Assembly: GCA_019745775.1 (NCBI GenBank)
Contig: JAIESR010000002.1
Coordinates: 1-64,000 of the forward strand
Direction of reading: 5' to 3'
DNA: 64,000 bases
Origin: Xanthobacteraceae bacterium
GTDB taxonomy: Bacteria; Pseudomonadota; Alphaproteobacteria; Rhizobiales; Xanthobacteraceae
A program made the translations under genes and the position numbers. Positions 36,396 through 45,223 of the stretch are shown here, one piece after another. The first letter of the stretch is position 1, and each line of letters opens with the position of its first letter. Below the pieces are notes generated by a model that saw only the letters and a program-made list of their open reading frames with translations, was not told the origin of the DNA and made no database searches.

Positions 36396-36550
36396 GTAGG
36401 GTGGGTCAGCGCGGCCCCGGTGTCGATCGGGTGTCCGGCTTTGACCCGCGCGTAACCCACCATCTTGCCGCGCGTAACTTCTGTGGTGGGTTACGCGCGG
36501 AGCAAACATCGTGTTCCCATTGGCACTCGGGCCGCGCTAACCCACCCTAC
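36396..36550. repeat. MITE-like element with nested inverted repeats
   Basis: Outer ends GTAGGGTGGGTCAGCGCGGC (36396) and the complement GCCGCGCTAACCCACCCTAC (ending 36550) form imperfect terminal repeats of about 20 bases. Inside, CCGCGCGTAACCCACCA (about 36446) and TGGTGGGTTACGCGCGG (36484-36500) form a second inverted pair. There is no coding capacity. It resembles the GTAGGGTGGG..CCCACCCTAC repeats found between genes in many proteobacteria. No target duplication was identified. Confidence 0.75.
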
Positions 36551-36570
36551 AGAGGGGCTAATTCCGTTCG

Positions 36571-37959
36571 TCAACTCAGGCGCTGGCGCTTGGCCCAATC
36601 GAGCGTGCGGTCGAGCGCCCGCGTCAGGCGATCGAACAGTTCGTCGATCTCCTCCGGCGTGATCACCAGTGGCGGGCAGATCGACAGCACGTCGCCCGCG
36701 AGGAACCGCAGCAGCAGCCCCTCCGCCTCCGTGAACGCGGCCGCCCGCGGACCGACGCCCGCTTTCGGATCGAAAGCGCGCTTGCTGGCCTTGTCCGCAA
36801 CCAGTTCCACCGCGCCGACCAGGCCGTAGCCGCGCGCCTCGCCCACCAGCGGATGCGCCGCCAGTGCCATGAGCCGCGCCTGGAACTGCGGCGTCAGTTT
36901 CGCCGCCCTCTCGACGATCCGCTCGCGCTGGTAGATCTCCAGCGTCTTGAGCGCCACCGCGGCCGCCACCGGATGGCCGGAATAGGTGAAGCCGTGCCCG
37001 AAGCTCCCGATCTTGCGCGCCTGGTCGAGCGTCGCCTGGTACATCACCTCGGGCACGGTCACCGCCGCCATCGGGACATAGGCCGAGGTCAGCGCCTTCG
37101 CGACCGTGATCGCATGCGGCTCGAATCCGAAGGCCTCGCAGCCGAAGGCGGTGCCGAGCCGGCCAAAACCGCAAATCACTTCGTCGCAGACGACGTAGAC
37201 GTCGTATTTCGCGCAGACCTTGAGCACCTTGTCGAAATAGGTCGCCGGCGGAACGATCACGCCGCCCGCCCCCATCACCGGCTCGACGAAAAACGCGGCG
37301 ACGGTGTCCGGACCTTCGTGCTGGATCAGCTCGTCCAGTTCCGCCGCCAGCCGCGTCGCGAACGCCTCTTCGCTCTCACCCTCATGAGCGAAACGATAAT
37401 GATGCGGACACGAGGTATGCAGGATGTTGGCGATCGGGACGTCGAAATCGGTCTGGTTGACCGGCAGCCCGGTGAGCGAGGCCGCCGCGACCGTGACGCC
37501 GTGGTAGCCCTTGCGGCGGCTGATGATCTTCTTCTTGCGCGGCCGGCCGAGCGCATTGTTCATATACCAGATGAGCTTGATCTGGGTATCGTTTGCTTCC
37601 GAGCCGGAATTGCAGAAGAACACTTTCGAGGTCGGGCACGGCGCGATCTCCTTGAGCGTCTCGGCGAGCTCGATCGCGCCATCGTGACTCTTGCCGCCGA
37701 ACAGGTGCCCGAAGGCGAGCTTGCGCATCTGCGCCGCCGCGGTTTCGGCCAGCTCTTCGTTGCCCCAGCCCAGCGCCGTGCACCAGAGCCCGGCCATGCC
37801 GTCGATATAGCCGCGGCCGGCGGTGTCGTAGAGATGGATGCCCTGCCCGCGCTCGATGATCAGCGGGCCGGTCTCGCGGAACGTCGCCAGGTTCGTATAC
37901 GGATGGAGCAGCGATTCAATATCGCGGGTCGCGAGATTGCTGGGGATGGTGCCGGGCAT
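36571..37959 (-). CDS. Class III PLP-dependent aminotransferase
   Basis: The 462-residue enzyme belongs to the omega-amino acid/pyruvate transaminases. Markers are DGMAGLWCTALGWG, FCNSGSEANDTQIKL (near 120), RRKGYHG (near 148), FFVEPVMGAGGV, the PLP Asp in CDEVICGFGR (near 257) and the Schiff-base Lys in TVAKALTSAY (near 288). It moves an amino group from an omega-amino acid or polyamine-like donor to pyruvate or a similar acceptor; the donor is not evident. It is transcribed toward the MITE-like element. Confidence 0.94.
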   Translation of the reverse strand: MPGTIPSNLATRDIESLLHPYTNLATFRETGPLIIERGQGIHLYDTAGRGYIDGMAGLWCTALGWGNEELAETAAAQMRKLAFGHLFGGKSHDGAIELAETLKEIAPCPTSKVFFCNSGSEANDTQIKLIWYMNNALGRPRKKKIISRRKGYHGVTVAAASLTGLPVNQTDFDVPIANILHTSCPHHYRFAHEGESEEAFATRLAAELDELIQHEGPDTVAAFFVEPVMGAGGVIVPPATYFDKVLKVCAKYDVYVVCDEVICGFGRLGTAFGCEAFGFEPHAITVAKALTSAYVPMAAVTVPEVMYQATLDQARKIGSFGHGFTYSGHPVAAAVALKTLEIYQRERIVERAAKLTPQFQARLMALAAHPLVGEARGYGLVGAVELVADKASKRAFDPKAGVGPRAAAFTEAEGLLLRFLAGDVLSICPPLVITPEEIDELFDRLTRALDRTLDWAKRQRLS

Positions 37960-38014
37960 GCGCGATCATAGCGGGAGCCGCCCGGTCGGCGAAATGGGCA
38001 CTGCTTTCGCAGCC

Positions 38015-38043
38015 TTGAATGAAGTACTGAATATCAGTATATT
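38015..38043 (+). promoter_or_regulatory. Promoter with embedded palindromic operator of the BrnT operon
   Basis: TTGAAT (38015-38020) and TATATT (38038-38043), 17 bases apart, make a good sigma-70-like promoter 18 bases before the toxin ATG. Between and overlapping the -10 lies a perfect palindrome TACTGA-ATA-TCAGTA (38025-38039), ideally placed for repression by the HTH antitoxin. Confidence 0.75.
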
Positions 38044-38060
38044 CGCGCTCGGGGCCCGCG

Positions 38061-38327
38061 ATGGACTTCGAATGGGACAGCGCCAAGGAGCTGGCCAACC
38101 GGAAGAAGCATGGCATCGACTTTCGAACGGCCGCGAAAGTGTTCTTGGACCCCTTCGTGATCGAGTTTGATGATCTCGATGCCGCTGGCGAGCTGCGCTT
38201 CAACGCTATCGGTCTGGTCGACGGCCGAATGCTCTTCGTTAGCTACACGATGAGAGACGACGTGGTTCGTATCATATCCGCAAGAGGAGCGGGGCCGCAT
38301 GAAAAGAGGAAGTATCACGAGATTTAG
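38061..38327 (+). CDS. brnT: BrnT family toxin
   Basis: The 88-residue protein is a typical BrnT: FEWDSAKELANRKKHGIDF at the start, then AAKVFLDPFVIEFDD, RFNAIGLVDGRMLFVSYT and ISARGAGPHEKRKYHE at the end. BrnT has a RelE-like ribonuclease fold that inhibits translation. The downstream antitoxin gene begins inside its last ten codons. Promoter and palindromic operator lie directly upstream, so the pair is a self-contained toxin-antitoxin operon. Confidence 0.93.
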   Translation: MDFEWDSAKELANRKKHGIDFRTAAKVFLDPFVIEFDDLDAAGELRFNAIGLVDGRMLFVSYTMRDDVVRIISARGAGPHEKRKYHEI

Positions 38328-38655
38328 GCTCAACCGGAAGAAACCGCCAAACACCGATTGGCGCGCCTTCGACGCCATGAGCGAGGAGGAGCGCCACCGA
38401 GCCGCACTTTCGGACGCAGATTCTCCTCCTGCGACCCGGGCACAGCTTGCTCGTGCGCGCCGTGTGCCGACTGTGCGTGCGTTACGAGAGAAGATGAATT
38501 TGACGCAGGAACAGTTCGCGGCTCGGTTTCACCTCCCGCTTGGGACAGTGCGAGATTGGGAGCAAGGTGCGCATCGTCCAGACAAGGCTGCGCAAGTGCT
38601 GTTAAGGGTCATCGCAAGCGACCCGGATGCGGTGGCACGCGCGCTCGATGGTTAG
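38299..38655 (+). CDS. HTH (XRE-type) antitoxin of the BrnT toxin
   Basis: The 118-residue protein starts inside brnT (29-base overlap). Residues about 20-50 resemble BrnA (TDWRAFDAMSEEERHRAAL), which binds the toxin; residues about 62-115 are an XRE-type helix-turn-helix (LREKMNLTQEQFAARFHLPLG, then WEQGAHRPDKAAQVLLRVI). In classical BrnA the DNA-binding part is ribbon-helix-helix, so this is a variant with a different DNA-binding domain. It likely neutralises BrnT and binds the palindrome at 38025-38039. Confidence 0.85.
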   Translation: MKRGSITRFRLNRKKPPNTDWRAFDAMSEEERHRAALSDADSPPATRAQLARARRVPTVRALREKMNLTQEQFAARFHLPLGTVRDWEQGAHRPDKAAQVLLRVIASDPDAVARALDG

Positions 38656-38745
38656 CGGACACTGTTGCGCGGTAGTTCGTCCTCCAATCCCATTCGGCGG
38701 GACCCGCGACTGTTCATGAGCCATGGCGACTTCTGAGCCGCGAGC

Positions 38746-39540
38746 CTAATCGATCTTCGGGCGCGGCTGCGGCAACGGAATGCTCCCCGTGCTGGCGAGC
38801 TCGGGCGACGGCTTGTCTTCCGGCACGCGCACCTCCCACTGGCACATGGCGCGATAGCCCGAGCGGCGTTCCATCAGGTCCACATGGATGTGGTTCTCGT
38901 GGTAGCCGTCGGAGCCCGGCCCCAGCACCGTCGAGAACCGGGCGCACACGCTCTTCTTCCAGCTTTCGCGGAAATCCCGCGGCACTTGCACGTCGGTCGG
39001 ATCGATCGTCTTGCCGTTGACGAGCGTGATCGCGCGCACGTCGAGCGCATTACCTCTGCCATGCTCGCTCATCATCGCGCCGATGATGTTGTTGCGGCTG
39101 CGGCAATGATAGGCGGCGAAGTTCCGCACCGTGCGCAATCGCGACCCGAGACTGAAGGCCGTGAGCTGGGAAAGGTCGTCACGCACCCAATCGGCGACTG
39201 CCTCCGCCATGTTGCATTTGAGCACGGCGGGCGGATTGATCTCGACGCGGCTCATGTCGGACAGCACCACCGCCTCGAGCCGCACCATGTCGGTCCCACC
39301 GCATTCGCCTGGCCCCTCGATGGCGTCGACCGACGGCGCGATCGCGCGTTCTGGCGTCAGGCGGACGCGGCAGGCGGAAGGCCCCGGCGTCGCCGGCGGG
39401 GCGGCGGCGCGCGCGGCGGGTGGTACTTCGGTATTGGAAAACGGCCGCGGACGCGGCAGCGGAACGGTTTGCGCCATCGCAACCTCGCCCAGGGCCAGGA
39501 GGGCAATTACCCGGGCGATGATGGCGCTACTGCGTTTCAC
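38746..39540 (-). CDS. Extensin family (LAS-type peptidase-like) secreted protein
   Basis: The 264-residue precursor has a signal peptide (IIARVIALLALGEVAMA) and a Pro-rich stretch. The conserved extensin-like C-terminal domain (about 60-240) contains four Cys and the putative metal site EHGRGNALDVRA (His, Asp) and ENHIHVDL (His-x-His) that resemble D-Ala-D-Ala/LAS peptidases. A periplasmic role in peptidoglycan maintenance is likely but unproven. The C-terminal IPLPQPRPKID is low in complexity. Confidence 0.88.
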   Translation of the reverse strand: MKRSSAIIARVIALLALGEVAMAQTVPLPRPRPFSNTEVPPAARAAAPPATPGPSACRVRLTPERAIAPSVDAIEGPGECGGTDMVRLEAVVLSDMSRVEINPPAVLKCNMAEAVADWVRDDLSQLTAFSLGSRLRTVRNFAAYHCRSRNNIIGAMMSEHGRGNALDVRAITLVNGKTIDPTDVQVPRDFRESWKKSVCARFSTVLGPGSDGYHENHIHVDLMERRSGYRAMCQWEVRVPEDKPSPELASTGSIPLPQPRPKID

Positions 39541-39609
39541 GTGACGGGTTTCTGCGCGAATTGCGGCTTATCGGAGTCTGATAGTGCCTGTGCGATTCCA
39601 TTCGTGCAA

Positions 39610-40545
39610 TCATTGCATCAGCGATGCCAAACCTGCCGGCGTCGTGACGGAAGGAATCCATCCCAGCCGCCGCAACGCCGTCGAATCGGCGACCAGCGAG
39701 CCCGCCAGCCGGCGATAGGCCTCTTCACGGCCCGCTGCGCGACACGCAACAGCCAGCCATCCCGACGGCACCGGGATCAGTCCCGGCCTGCGGCCCAGGC
39801 CGCGCCGCATCGCCGCGACCATCTCGGGCAATGTCAAGGGCTCGGGATCCGCGACGATCAGCGGCCGCCGCAACGGCCCTGGCACCGACAACGCGCAATC
39901 GACCGCGCCGACAAGATTGTCGAGCGCCAGCAGCGAGCGGCGCGCCGTCAGGCCGCCGAACGGCAGCGGCAGGCGCGAGCGCGCCAGCCGCAGCAGCTCG
40001 GCCATGTTGCCTTTGACGCCCGGGCCGTAGACCAGCACCGGCCGCAACGCCACCCAGTCGATATCGAGCGCCGCAAGCCCCTGTTCGGCGGCGAGCTTCG
40101 AGCGCCCATAGGCGTCGACCGGCCTGGGCTCGATGCTTTCGGTCTGGACCGCCGCCTCCACCGCGCCGCACTGGGCGCGGATCGAGGACAGGAACACGAA
40201 GCGCCGCGCGCCGGCGCGCTGCGCCGCCTGCGCCAGGCGGATCGTCGCCTCGGTGTTCAGCAGCCGGTAATCGTCCTCCGGCACGCCCGACATGGCATGC
40301 GCGATCCCGGCCGAATGGATGACCGCGTCGACGCCGGCGAGTGCCTGCGACATGTTCTGCGCCCGCGCGAGGTCGCCGATCACCGCGCTCGCGGAGTCGA
40401 GCGGTATCGTGCTCGGCCGGCGCAGCAGCACGCGCAGGCGATAGCCGCGCTTGGGCAGTTCATGCAGCAGATACTGCCCGATGAAGCCGGTCGCGCCGGT
40501 GAGCGCGACAAGCGGCCGGGAACTTCCACCGATTGTATCCGCCAC
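39610..40545 (-). CDS. NAD-dependent epimerase/dehydratase family protein
   Basis: The 311-residue extended SDR has TGATGFIGQYLL (near 15), VIHSAGIAHA (near 85), the SSIRAQCG Ser region (near 118) and YGRSKLAAE (Tyr/Lys near 145-149). Such enzymes act on nucleotide sugars or similar compounds; the lack of neighbouring sugar genes prevents a more exact assignment. Confidence 0.9.
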   Translation of the reverse strand: MADTIGGSSRPLVALTGATGFIGQYLLHELPKRGYRLRVLLRRPSTIPLDSASAVIGDLARAQNMSQALAGVDAVIHSAGIAHAMSGVPEDDYRLLNTEATIRLAQAAQRAGARRFVFLSSIRAQCGAVEAAVQTESIEPRPVDAYGRSKLAAEQGLAALDIDWVALRPVLVYGPGVKGNMAELLRLARSRLPLPFGGLTARRSLLALDNLVGAVDCALSVPGPLRRPLIVADPEPLTLPEMVAAMRRGLGRRPGLIPVPSGWLAVACRAAGREEAYRRLAGSLVADSTALRRLGWIPSVTTPAGLASLMQ

Positions 40546-40582
40546 GGCTGCTATCGGTTGCGAATGGATCGAACCGACAGGC

Positions 40583-40612
40583 TAGAGCATGATCCCACGA
40601 AGTGGAATCCGG
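40583..40612. repeat. Copy of the AGAGCATGATCC-type intergenic repeat
   Basis: CTAGAGCATGATCCCACGAAG followed by TGGAATCCGG matches, from memory, half of a short palindromic repeat common in Rhizobiales genomes. It overlaps the 3' end region of the DUF1127 gene and has no coding role. Confidence 0.55.
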
Positions 40613-40613
40613 T

Positions 40614-40907
40614 TCAGGCCGCCTTGCGCCGCTCGGCCGGATTGCCGGAGCCGCGCACCGCGGTCTCGATGTCGCCGCGATTGAGGCCGATGTCCTTGAG
40701 CATCCGGTCGTCGAGGGCCCGCAGTTGCGCCACCGCGGCGCGCCGCCTGACCCAACCGAACAGCCAATGAAACAGAGCTTTGAGCGCCGCCGTCCTATAG
40801 GCGCGGGCGCGCTCGATCACGCGCCGGTTCACGTCTGCGCGCTGCTCCGGGGCGAGCATCTGATAGCCGCGCAGCAGGATGTCGAGTTCTTTGTCTTCGT
40901 GGCTCAT
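40614..40907 (-). CDS. DUF1127 small protein
   Basis: The 97-residue basic protein has AAGGAC before its ATG. The C-terminal YjiS/DUF1127 block (VAQLRALDDRMLKDIGLNRGDIETAV) is intact; the N-terminal part (LDILLRGYQMLAPEQRADVN) is an extension. DUF1127 proteins in alphaproteobacteria are linked to RNA-binding and small-RNA control of stress and phosphate responses. It is divergent from the LysR gene. Confidence 0.9.
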   Translation of the reverse strand: MSHEDKELDILLRGYQMLAPEQRADVNRRVIERARAYRTAALKALFHWLFGWVRRRAAVAQLRALDDRMLKDIGLNRGDIETAVRGSGNPAERRKAA

Positions 40908-41010
40908 GGCAACGTCCTTTCGGCAGGTTCCGTTAGTGTCCGGCTTTACTGTCCTGGTTCAATCACGTAAAATGAATATTCCTGATCGATTTGATCTCGC
41001 TGAGAGAACG

Positions 41011-41976
41011 ATGGAGCTGTCGGACCTTCACGTCTTCCGCACCGTGGTCGAGGCCGGCGGGATCACCCGCGCCGCCGCGAAACTCAACCGCGTCCAATCC
41101 AACGTGACCACCCGAATCCAGCAACTGGAGGAACAGCTCGGCGTCGCGCTCTTCATCCGCGAGGGCAAGCGCATGCACCTCTCGCCGGCCGGCAAGGTGA
41201 TGCTCGGCTACGCGGAGCGGCTGCTCGACCTGGCGCGCGAGGCGCGCGAGTCGGTGCACGACACCCGGCCGCGCGGTCTGTTTCGCGTCATGGCGCCGGA
41301 GAGCACGTCGTCGGTAAGATTGCCGACACCGCTCAGCGAATACTGCCGGCGCTATCCGGAGGTGACGATCGAGCTGCGGACCGGCGTCGGCAACCAGATC
41401 CTCCAGGCCGTGCTCAACGGCGAGATCGATGCCGCGATCGCGGCGGACCCGGTCCCGGACGCACCGTTCGAGAAGGTGCCGGTCTACAACGAGGAGCTCG
41501 TGCTGATCTCCGCCGCCGGGCATCGCCCGCTCAACTCGGCGCGCGACGTCGAGGCGCCCGCGGTCCTGGTGTTCGAGCAGGGTTGTCCGTGGCGCAAGCG
41601 CCTCGATGACTGGTTCGGCCGGACCGGCGACCTGCCCGAGCGCATGATCGAGATCACCTCCTACCACGCCATGCTCGGCTGCGTGGTCGTGGGCATGGGC
41701 ATCTCGCTGGTGCCGCGCATGGTGCTCGACACCTTTCCGGAGCGCGACAAGCTGCGCGTCCATCCGCTGCCGCCGGATTTGCGCCAGGCGCAGACATTCG
41801 TGATCTGGCGCAAGGGCGCGCGCTCGCCGAAGCTCGACGCGCTGTTGGAGATCGTCGCCGAGCACGCCGCCGCCATCAATGCGCGCCAGGCGCCCGGCGC
41901 CGTGGCGCGACCACGCACGCAGGCGGCGGCAGCGGTCGCGACGGCGCGCCGTTCGCGCAAGCTCCGCGCGCGATAG
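41011..41976 (+). CDS. LysR family transcriptional regulator
   Basis: Starting at MELSDLHVFRTVVEAGG (ATG at 41011) the protein has 321 residues. The winged HTH occupies residues 1-60 (ITRAAAKLNRVQSNVTTRIQ), and the effector domain about 90-290 includes SYHAMLGCVVVGMGISLVP. The C-terminal tail is Ala/Arg-rich. It lies 23 bases upstream of the amine-oxidase gene in the same direction, unlike the divergent layout common for LysR, and may control that operon including itself. Confidence 0.93.
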   Translation: MELSDLHVFRTVVEAGGITRAAAKLNRVQSNVTTRIQQLEEQLGVALFIREGKRMHLSPAGKVMLGYAERLLDLAREARESVHDTRPRGLFRVMAPESTSSVRLPTPLSEYCRRYPEVTIELRTGVGNQILQAVLNGEIDAAIAADPVPDAPFEKVPVYNEELVLISAAGHRPLNSARDVEAPAVLVFEQGCPWRKRLDDWFGRTGDLPERMIEITSYHAMLGCVVVGMGISLVPRMVLDTFPERDKLRVHPLPPDLRQAQTFVIWRKGARSPKLDALLEIVAEHAAAINARQAPGAVARPRTQAAAAVATARRSRKLRAR

Positions 41977-41999
41977 CAAACGCCATGGTTTCCTGCGAT

Positions 42000-43124
42000 A
42001 TGGCCTCCTACGACGTCGTGGTGTGCGGACTTGGCGTCATGGGAAGCGCCGCGCTCTATCATCTCGCCCGCCGTGGCCGCCGCGTGCTCGGCCTCGATCG
42101 CTTCGCTGCCGGCCACGATCGCGGCTCCTCGCATGGCGAGACCCGCATCATCCGCCTTGCCTATTTCGAGCATCCGTCATACGTGCCGCTCGTGCGCCGT
42201 GCCTATCAGCTCTGGCGCGAGCTCGAGACCGAAGCCGCGCGCACGCTGCTGCATGTCACCGGCATCGCCGAGATCGGCCCGCCCGACGGAGCGCTGGTCA
42301 ACGGAACCCTCGACGCGGCACGGCTGCATGAGATCCCACACGACCTGATCGCGGCGCCGGAACTGACGCGGCGGTATCCAGGCTTTCAACTGCCGCCGCA
42401 CTATGTCGGCGTCGTGCAGCCGGATGGCGGGTTCCTGGAGGCCGAAGCGTCAGTGCAGGCGCACCAGGCGCTGGCGCGAAAGCATGGCGCCGAAATCCGG
42501 TACGGCGAGCCGATCCGTGCGATCGAACCGAAAAACGACAATGCGCGCGTGGTCACGGACCATGCGACCATCGAGGCGGGCAGCGTCATCGTCGCCGCCG
42601 GACCGTGGACGTCGTCGCTGCTCCCGAACGCCAGGCTGCCGCTGCGCGTGACGCGGCAGGTCTTGGCCTGGTTCGCGCCAGAAGTCCCGTCCGATTTCTC
42701 GCCCGAACGCTTTCCCGTGTTCCTGATCGAGAGCGCCCACGGCATTCACTACGGCTTCCCGTCCTTCGGCACCGGTTTCAAGGTCGCGAAGCATCACCAC
42801 GCTGACGAGGCGGTCGATCCCGAGACGTACGAAAGGCAGGTTACGTCCGAGGACGAAGCGATGATCCGCGCCGCGATCGCCGATCACCTGCCGGGCGCGA
42901 ACGGCCCGCTCATCGACGCCAGGACCTGCCTTTATACCGTCGCGCCCGACGGCGATTTCATCGTCGATCGCCTGCCCGGCGCAGCCTCGATCGTCGTCGC
43001 GTCGCCATGTTCCGGCCACGGCTTCAAGTTCGCCCCGGTGATCGGCGAGGCTCTCGCCGATCTCGCGGACGGGCTGCCTTCGCGCCACGACATCTCGCGG
43101 TTCCGGATCGGCCGCTTCGCATAG
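42000..43124 (+). CDS. FAD-dependent amine oxidase (sarcosine/N-methyltryptophan oxidase type)
   Basis: From the ATG at 42000 the product has 374 residues; an ATG at 41985 would add five. The FAD motif VCGLGVMGSAALYHLARRG is followed by the family box GSSHGETRIIRLAY (near 40) and the covalent flavin Cys in SPCSGHGFKFAP (near 335). Monomeric members oxidise N-methyl amino acids and release H2O2 and formaldehyde. The precise substrate cannot be given. It follows the LysR gene closely. Confidence 0.92.
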   Translation: MASYDVVVCGLGVMGSAALYHLARRGRRVLGLDRFAAGHDRGSSHGETRIIRLAYFEHPSYVPLVRRAYQLWRELETEAARTLLHVTGIAEIGPPDGALVNGTLDAARLHEIPHDLIAAPELTRRYPGFQLPPHYVGVVQPDGGFLEAEASVQAHQALARKHGAEIRYGEPIRAIEPKNDNARVVTDHATIEAGSVIVAAGPWTSSLLPNARLPLRVTRQVLAWFAPEVPSDFSPERFPVFLIESAHGIHYGFPSFGTGFKVAKHHHADEAVDPETYERQVTSEDEAMIRAAIADHLPGANGPLIDARTCLYTVAPDGDFIVDRLPGAASIVVASPCSGHGFKFAPVIGEALADLADGLPSRHDISRFRIGRFA

Positions 43125-43260
43125 GCGTGCGTGGATAATTTTCCGCTGCGGCCGATAGCCCACGGAAGAAATGTTGCGTCGTTTTGTTAGCACGGGGTGC
43201 CGGGCACGCCGTTGGCCGCCCTGAACAATATAACATTGGACGCAGAAGGAGGATCTCTGG

Positions 43261-43920
43261 ATGAAACGAACGGTGAAAATCACCCTTGCCGCCTCGGTCG
43301 TGCTGGCCGCCGCGGCAATGTCGCCGGGCTCCCAGGCCCAGCAAAGCGCGATGACCTTCTTCATCACCAGCGCCGGCTCGGGCAACGGCGGCAATCTTGG
43401 CGGCCTCGAAGGCGCCGATGCGATCTGTCAGAAGCTGGCGGCCTCGGCCGGCGCCGCCGCGAAGACCTGGCGCGCCTATCTGAGCACCACCGGCGCGAAG
43501 TCCGTCAATGCGCGCGACCGCATCGGTCGCGGGCCGTGGCAGAACGCCAAGGGCGAGGTCGTCGCCCGCACGCTCGACGAACTGCACAGCGACAAGAACA
43601 ACCTCAACAAGCAGACCGCGCTCACCGAAACCGGCCAGGTGGTCAACGGCCGCGGCGACAAGCCCAACATGCACGACATCCTGACCGGCTCGTCGCCGGA
43701 AGGCCGCGCCGTCGGCGGCGGCGAGAAGGACACGACCTGCAACAACTGGACGAGCGCCGACGCGGGCTCCGCGATCGTCGGACACCACGATCGCCAGGGC
43801 CTCGACACGTCGCCGCCGGCGATGTCCTGGAATTCGTCGCACGGTTCGAAGGGCTGCAGCCAGCAGGCGCTGGTCTCGACCGGCGGCGCCGGCCTGCTTT
43901 ACTGCTTCGCGGCGAACTGA
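43261..43920 (+). CDS. Secreted C-type-lectin-fold-like protein
   Basis: The 219-residue precursor has AGGAGG upstream and a signal peptide (TLAASVVLAAAAMSPGSQA). The mature part, MTFFITSAGSGNGGNLGGLEGADA then CQKLA, WRAYLSTTG, RDRIGRGPW, DTTCNNWTS, WNSSHGSKGC and a closing LLYCFAAN, looks like the C-type-lectin-like domains found in secreted bacterial proteins of the DUF1554 kind, with four spaced Cys. It may bind a carbohydrate or protein outside the cell; this is an inference from motif layout. Confidence 0.7.
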   Translation: MKRTVKITLAASVVLAAAAMSPGSQAQQSAMTFFITSAGSGNGGNLGGLEGADAICQKLAASAGAAAKTWRAYLSTTGAKSVNARDRIGRGPWQNAKGEVVARTLDELHSDKNNLNKQTALTETGQVVNGRGDKPNMHDILTGSSPEGRAVGGGEKDTTCNNWTSADAGSAIVGHHDRQGLDTSPPAMSWNSSHGSKGCSQQALVSTGGAGLLYCFAAN

Positions 43921-43930
43921 CGACGCAGTC

Positions 43931-44006
43931 GTCATCGCCGGGCTTTGACCCGGCGATCCATCTTCGCAACAAGACATAGATGCGCGGGTCAAGCCCGCGC
44001 ATGACG
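43931..44006. repeat. Palindromic REP-like repeat pair
   Basis: Two hairpins, ATCGCCGGG/CCCGGCGAT (43934-43957) and ATGCGCGGG/CCCGCGCAT (43980-44002), lie between convergent genes. The GTCATCGCCGGGCTTGACCC..GGTCAAGCCCG..ATGACG layout is a repeat I recognise from Bradyrhizobium-like genomes. It may serve as a terminator. Confidence 0.75.
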
Positions 44007-44024
44007 ATTGCGAGATCGCAACTG

Positions 44025-45074
44025 TTACTGCGCCGGCGCGAAGGCTTTGGCGTAACGCTCGGCAACCCCGGGCGGCGTCGCGACGATCAGCGCCACCACC
44101 TTGTCGACCTCCTGGCCCGTCACGAAATTGAATTCGACCTTGCTTTTGGCGGCTTCGGCGAGGAAGTCCTTGTCCTGGGCGAGCGCCGCGAAGGCGCGGC
44201 GCAACATGGCGAGCCGTTCCTCGGGCACGCCCGGCGGCACGATCACCGGCCGTGCCGCGGTCTTCTGCGTGAAGTGCAGCTCCATCACCTGGCGATCGGA
44301 CGGCGACTTGATGAAATCGAGCGCGTTCGGCAGCCCCGCGAGCTCGGGATCGTTCTGCAATGCGCCCTGCATGAGCGAGGTGACCTTCTTGTCGCGGATC
44401 CAATCCGGCCGCACCGCCTTGAAGCTCGACCATGACCAGTCGGCGATGCCCTGCACCTCGCCGCGCTCGATCGCGAGCGCGATCTGTGCGGTGCTGTTGT
44501 AGCCCGACACGATCTTGAACTTGGTGCCGATCAGGGAATTGTAGAGCCGCGGCGTGGTCTCGGGATCGACGCTGACGATGCCGCCGACGATCAATTCCTT
44601 TTCGAACAGATCCTTGGCCGTCCGGTGCGGCGATGTTGCGTTCCACGCCAATGTGACCGCGGTTTCGCTGTTGAGGCTGCCGATCCACCCGAACTTTTCG
44701 AGCTCGAAGCGCGTGCCGGCGGGATAGGTCAGCTTGGAGAGCAGCATGCCGCGCTGGATCAGCGCGATGGTGGTGCCGTCCTTCGGCGCGGTCGCGTACA
44801 TGAAATTGGTGGCGGCCAGGCTGCCGGCCGCCGGCATGTTCTGCACCACGACGGCCGGATTGCCGGGAATGTGCTTGCCGAGATGGCGCGCCGCGGTGCG
44901 CGCCTGCAGATCGTAGCCGCCACCGACCCCGGCGCCGACGATGAAGGTGATCTGCTTGCCGGCATAGAAATCCTGCTGGGCGGAGGCCGCAGTGATGACC
45001 GTGGCCATGACGGCGGCCGCGAACACGGCAACGCGACGAGCGGTGCTGAAATAGCGATCAATCGTACCGGGCAT
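44025..45074 (-). CDS. Bug-type tripartite tricarboxylate transporter receptor
   Basis: The 349-residue periplasmic receptor has a signal peptide (AVFAAAVMATVITAASA) and the Bug layout: FYAGKQITFIVGAGVGGGYD, MPAAGSLAATNFMYATAP, the PKDGTTIAL loop and VPPGVPEERLAMLRRAF. Such receptors bind carboxylates in a Venus-flytrap cleft and pass them to a TctAB transporter. No TctA or TctB gene is in this window, so it is an orphan receptor. Its ligand is not evident. It is convergent with the lectin-like gene. Confidence 0.88.
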   Translation of the reverse strand: MPGTIDRYFSTARRVAVFAAAVMATVITAASAQQDFYAGKQITFIVGAGVGGGYDLQARTAARHLGKHIPGNPAVVVQNMPAAGSLAATNFMYATAPKDGTTIALIQRGMLLSKLTYPAGTRFELEKFGWIGSLNSETAVTLAWNATSPHRTAKDLFEKELIVGGIVSVDPETTPRLYNSLIGTKFKIVSGYNSTAQIALAIERGEVQGIADWSWSSFKAVRPDWIRDKKVTSLMQGALQNDPELAGLPNALDFIKSPSDRQVMELHFTQKTAARPVIVPPGVPEERLAMLRRAFAALAQDKDFLAEAAKSKVEFNFVTGQEVDKVVALIVATPPGVAERYAKAFAPAQ

Positions 45075-45223
45075 GTCCGAGAACTCCGAAGCTCCAGGCG
45101 GCGCGGCCGGATTTTAGGCCCATCGAACCCGGCCGCAACCGGCCCTCCCCCGCAAAGCCGCATCGTTTCGCCCCATTGCTGCGATGTATTGCCACTGGCA
45201 CCCGTAGGCTTTATCCGTCCGGC

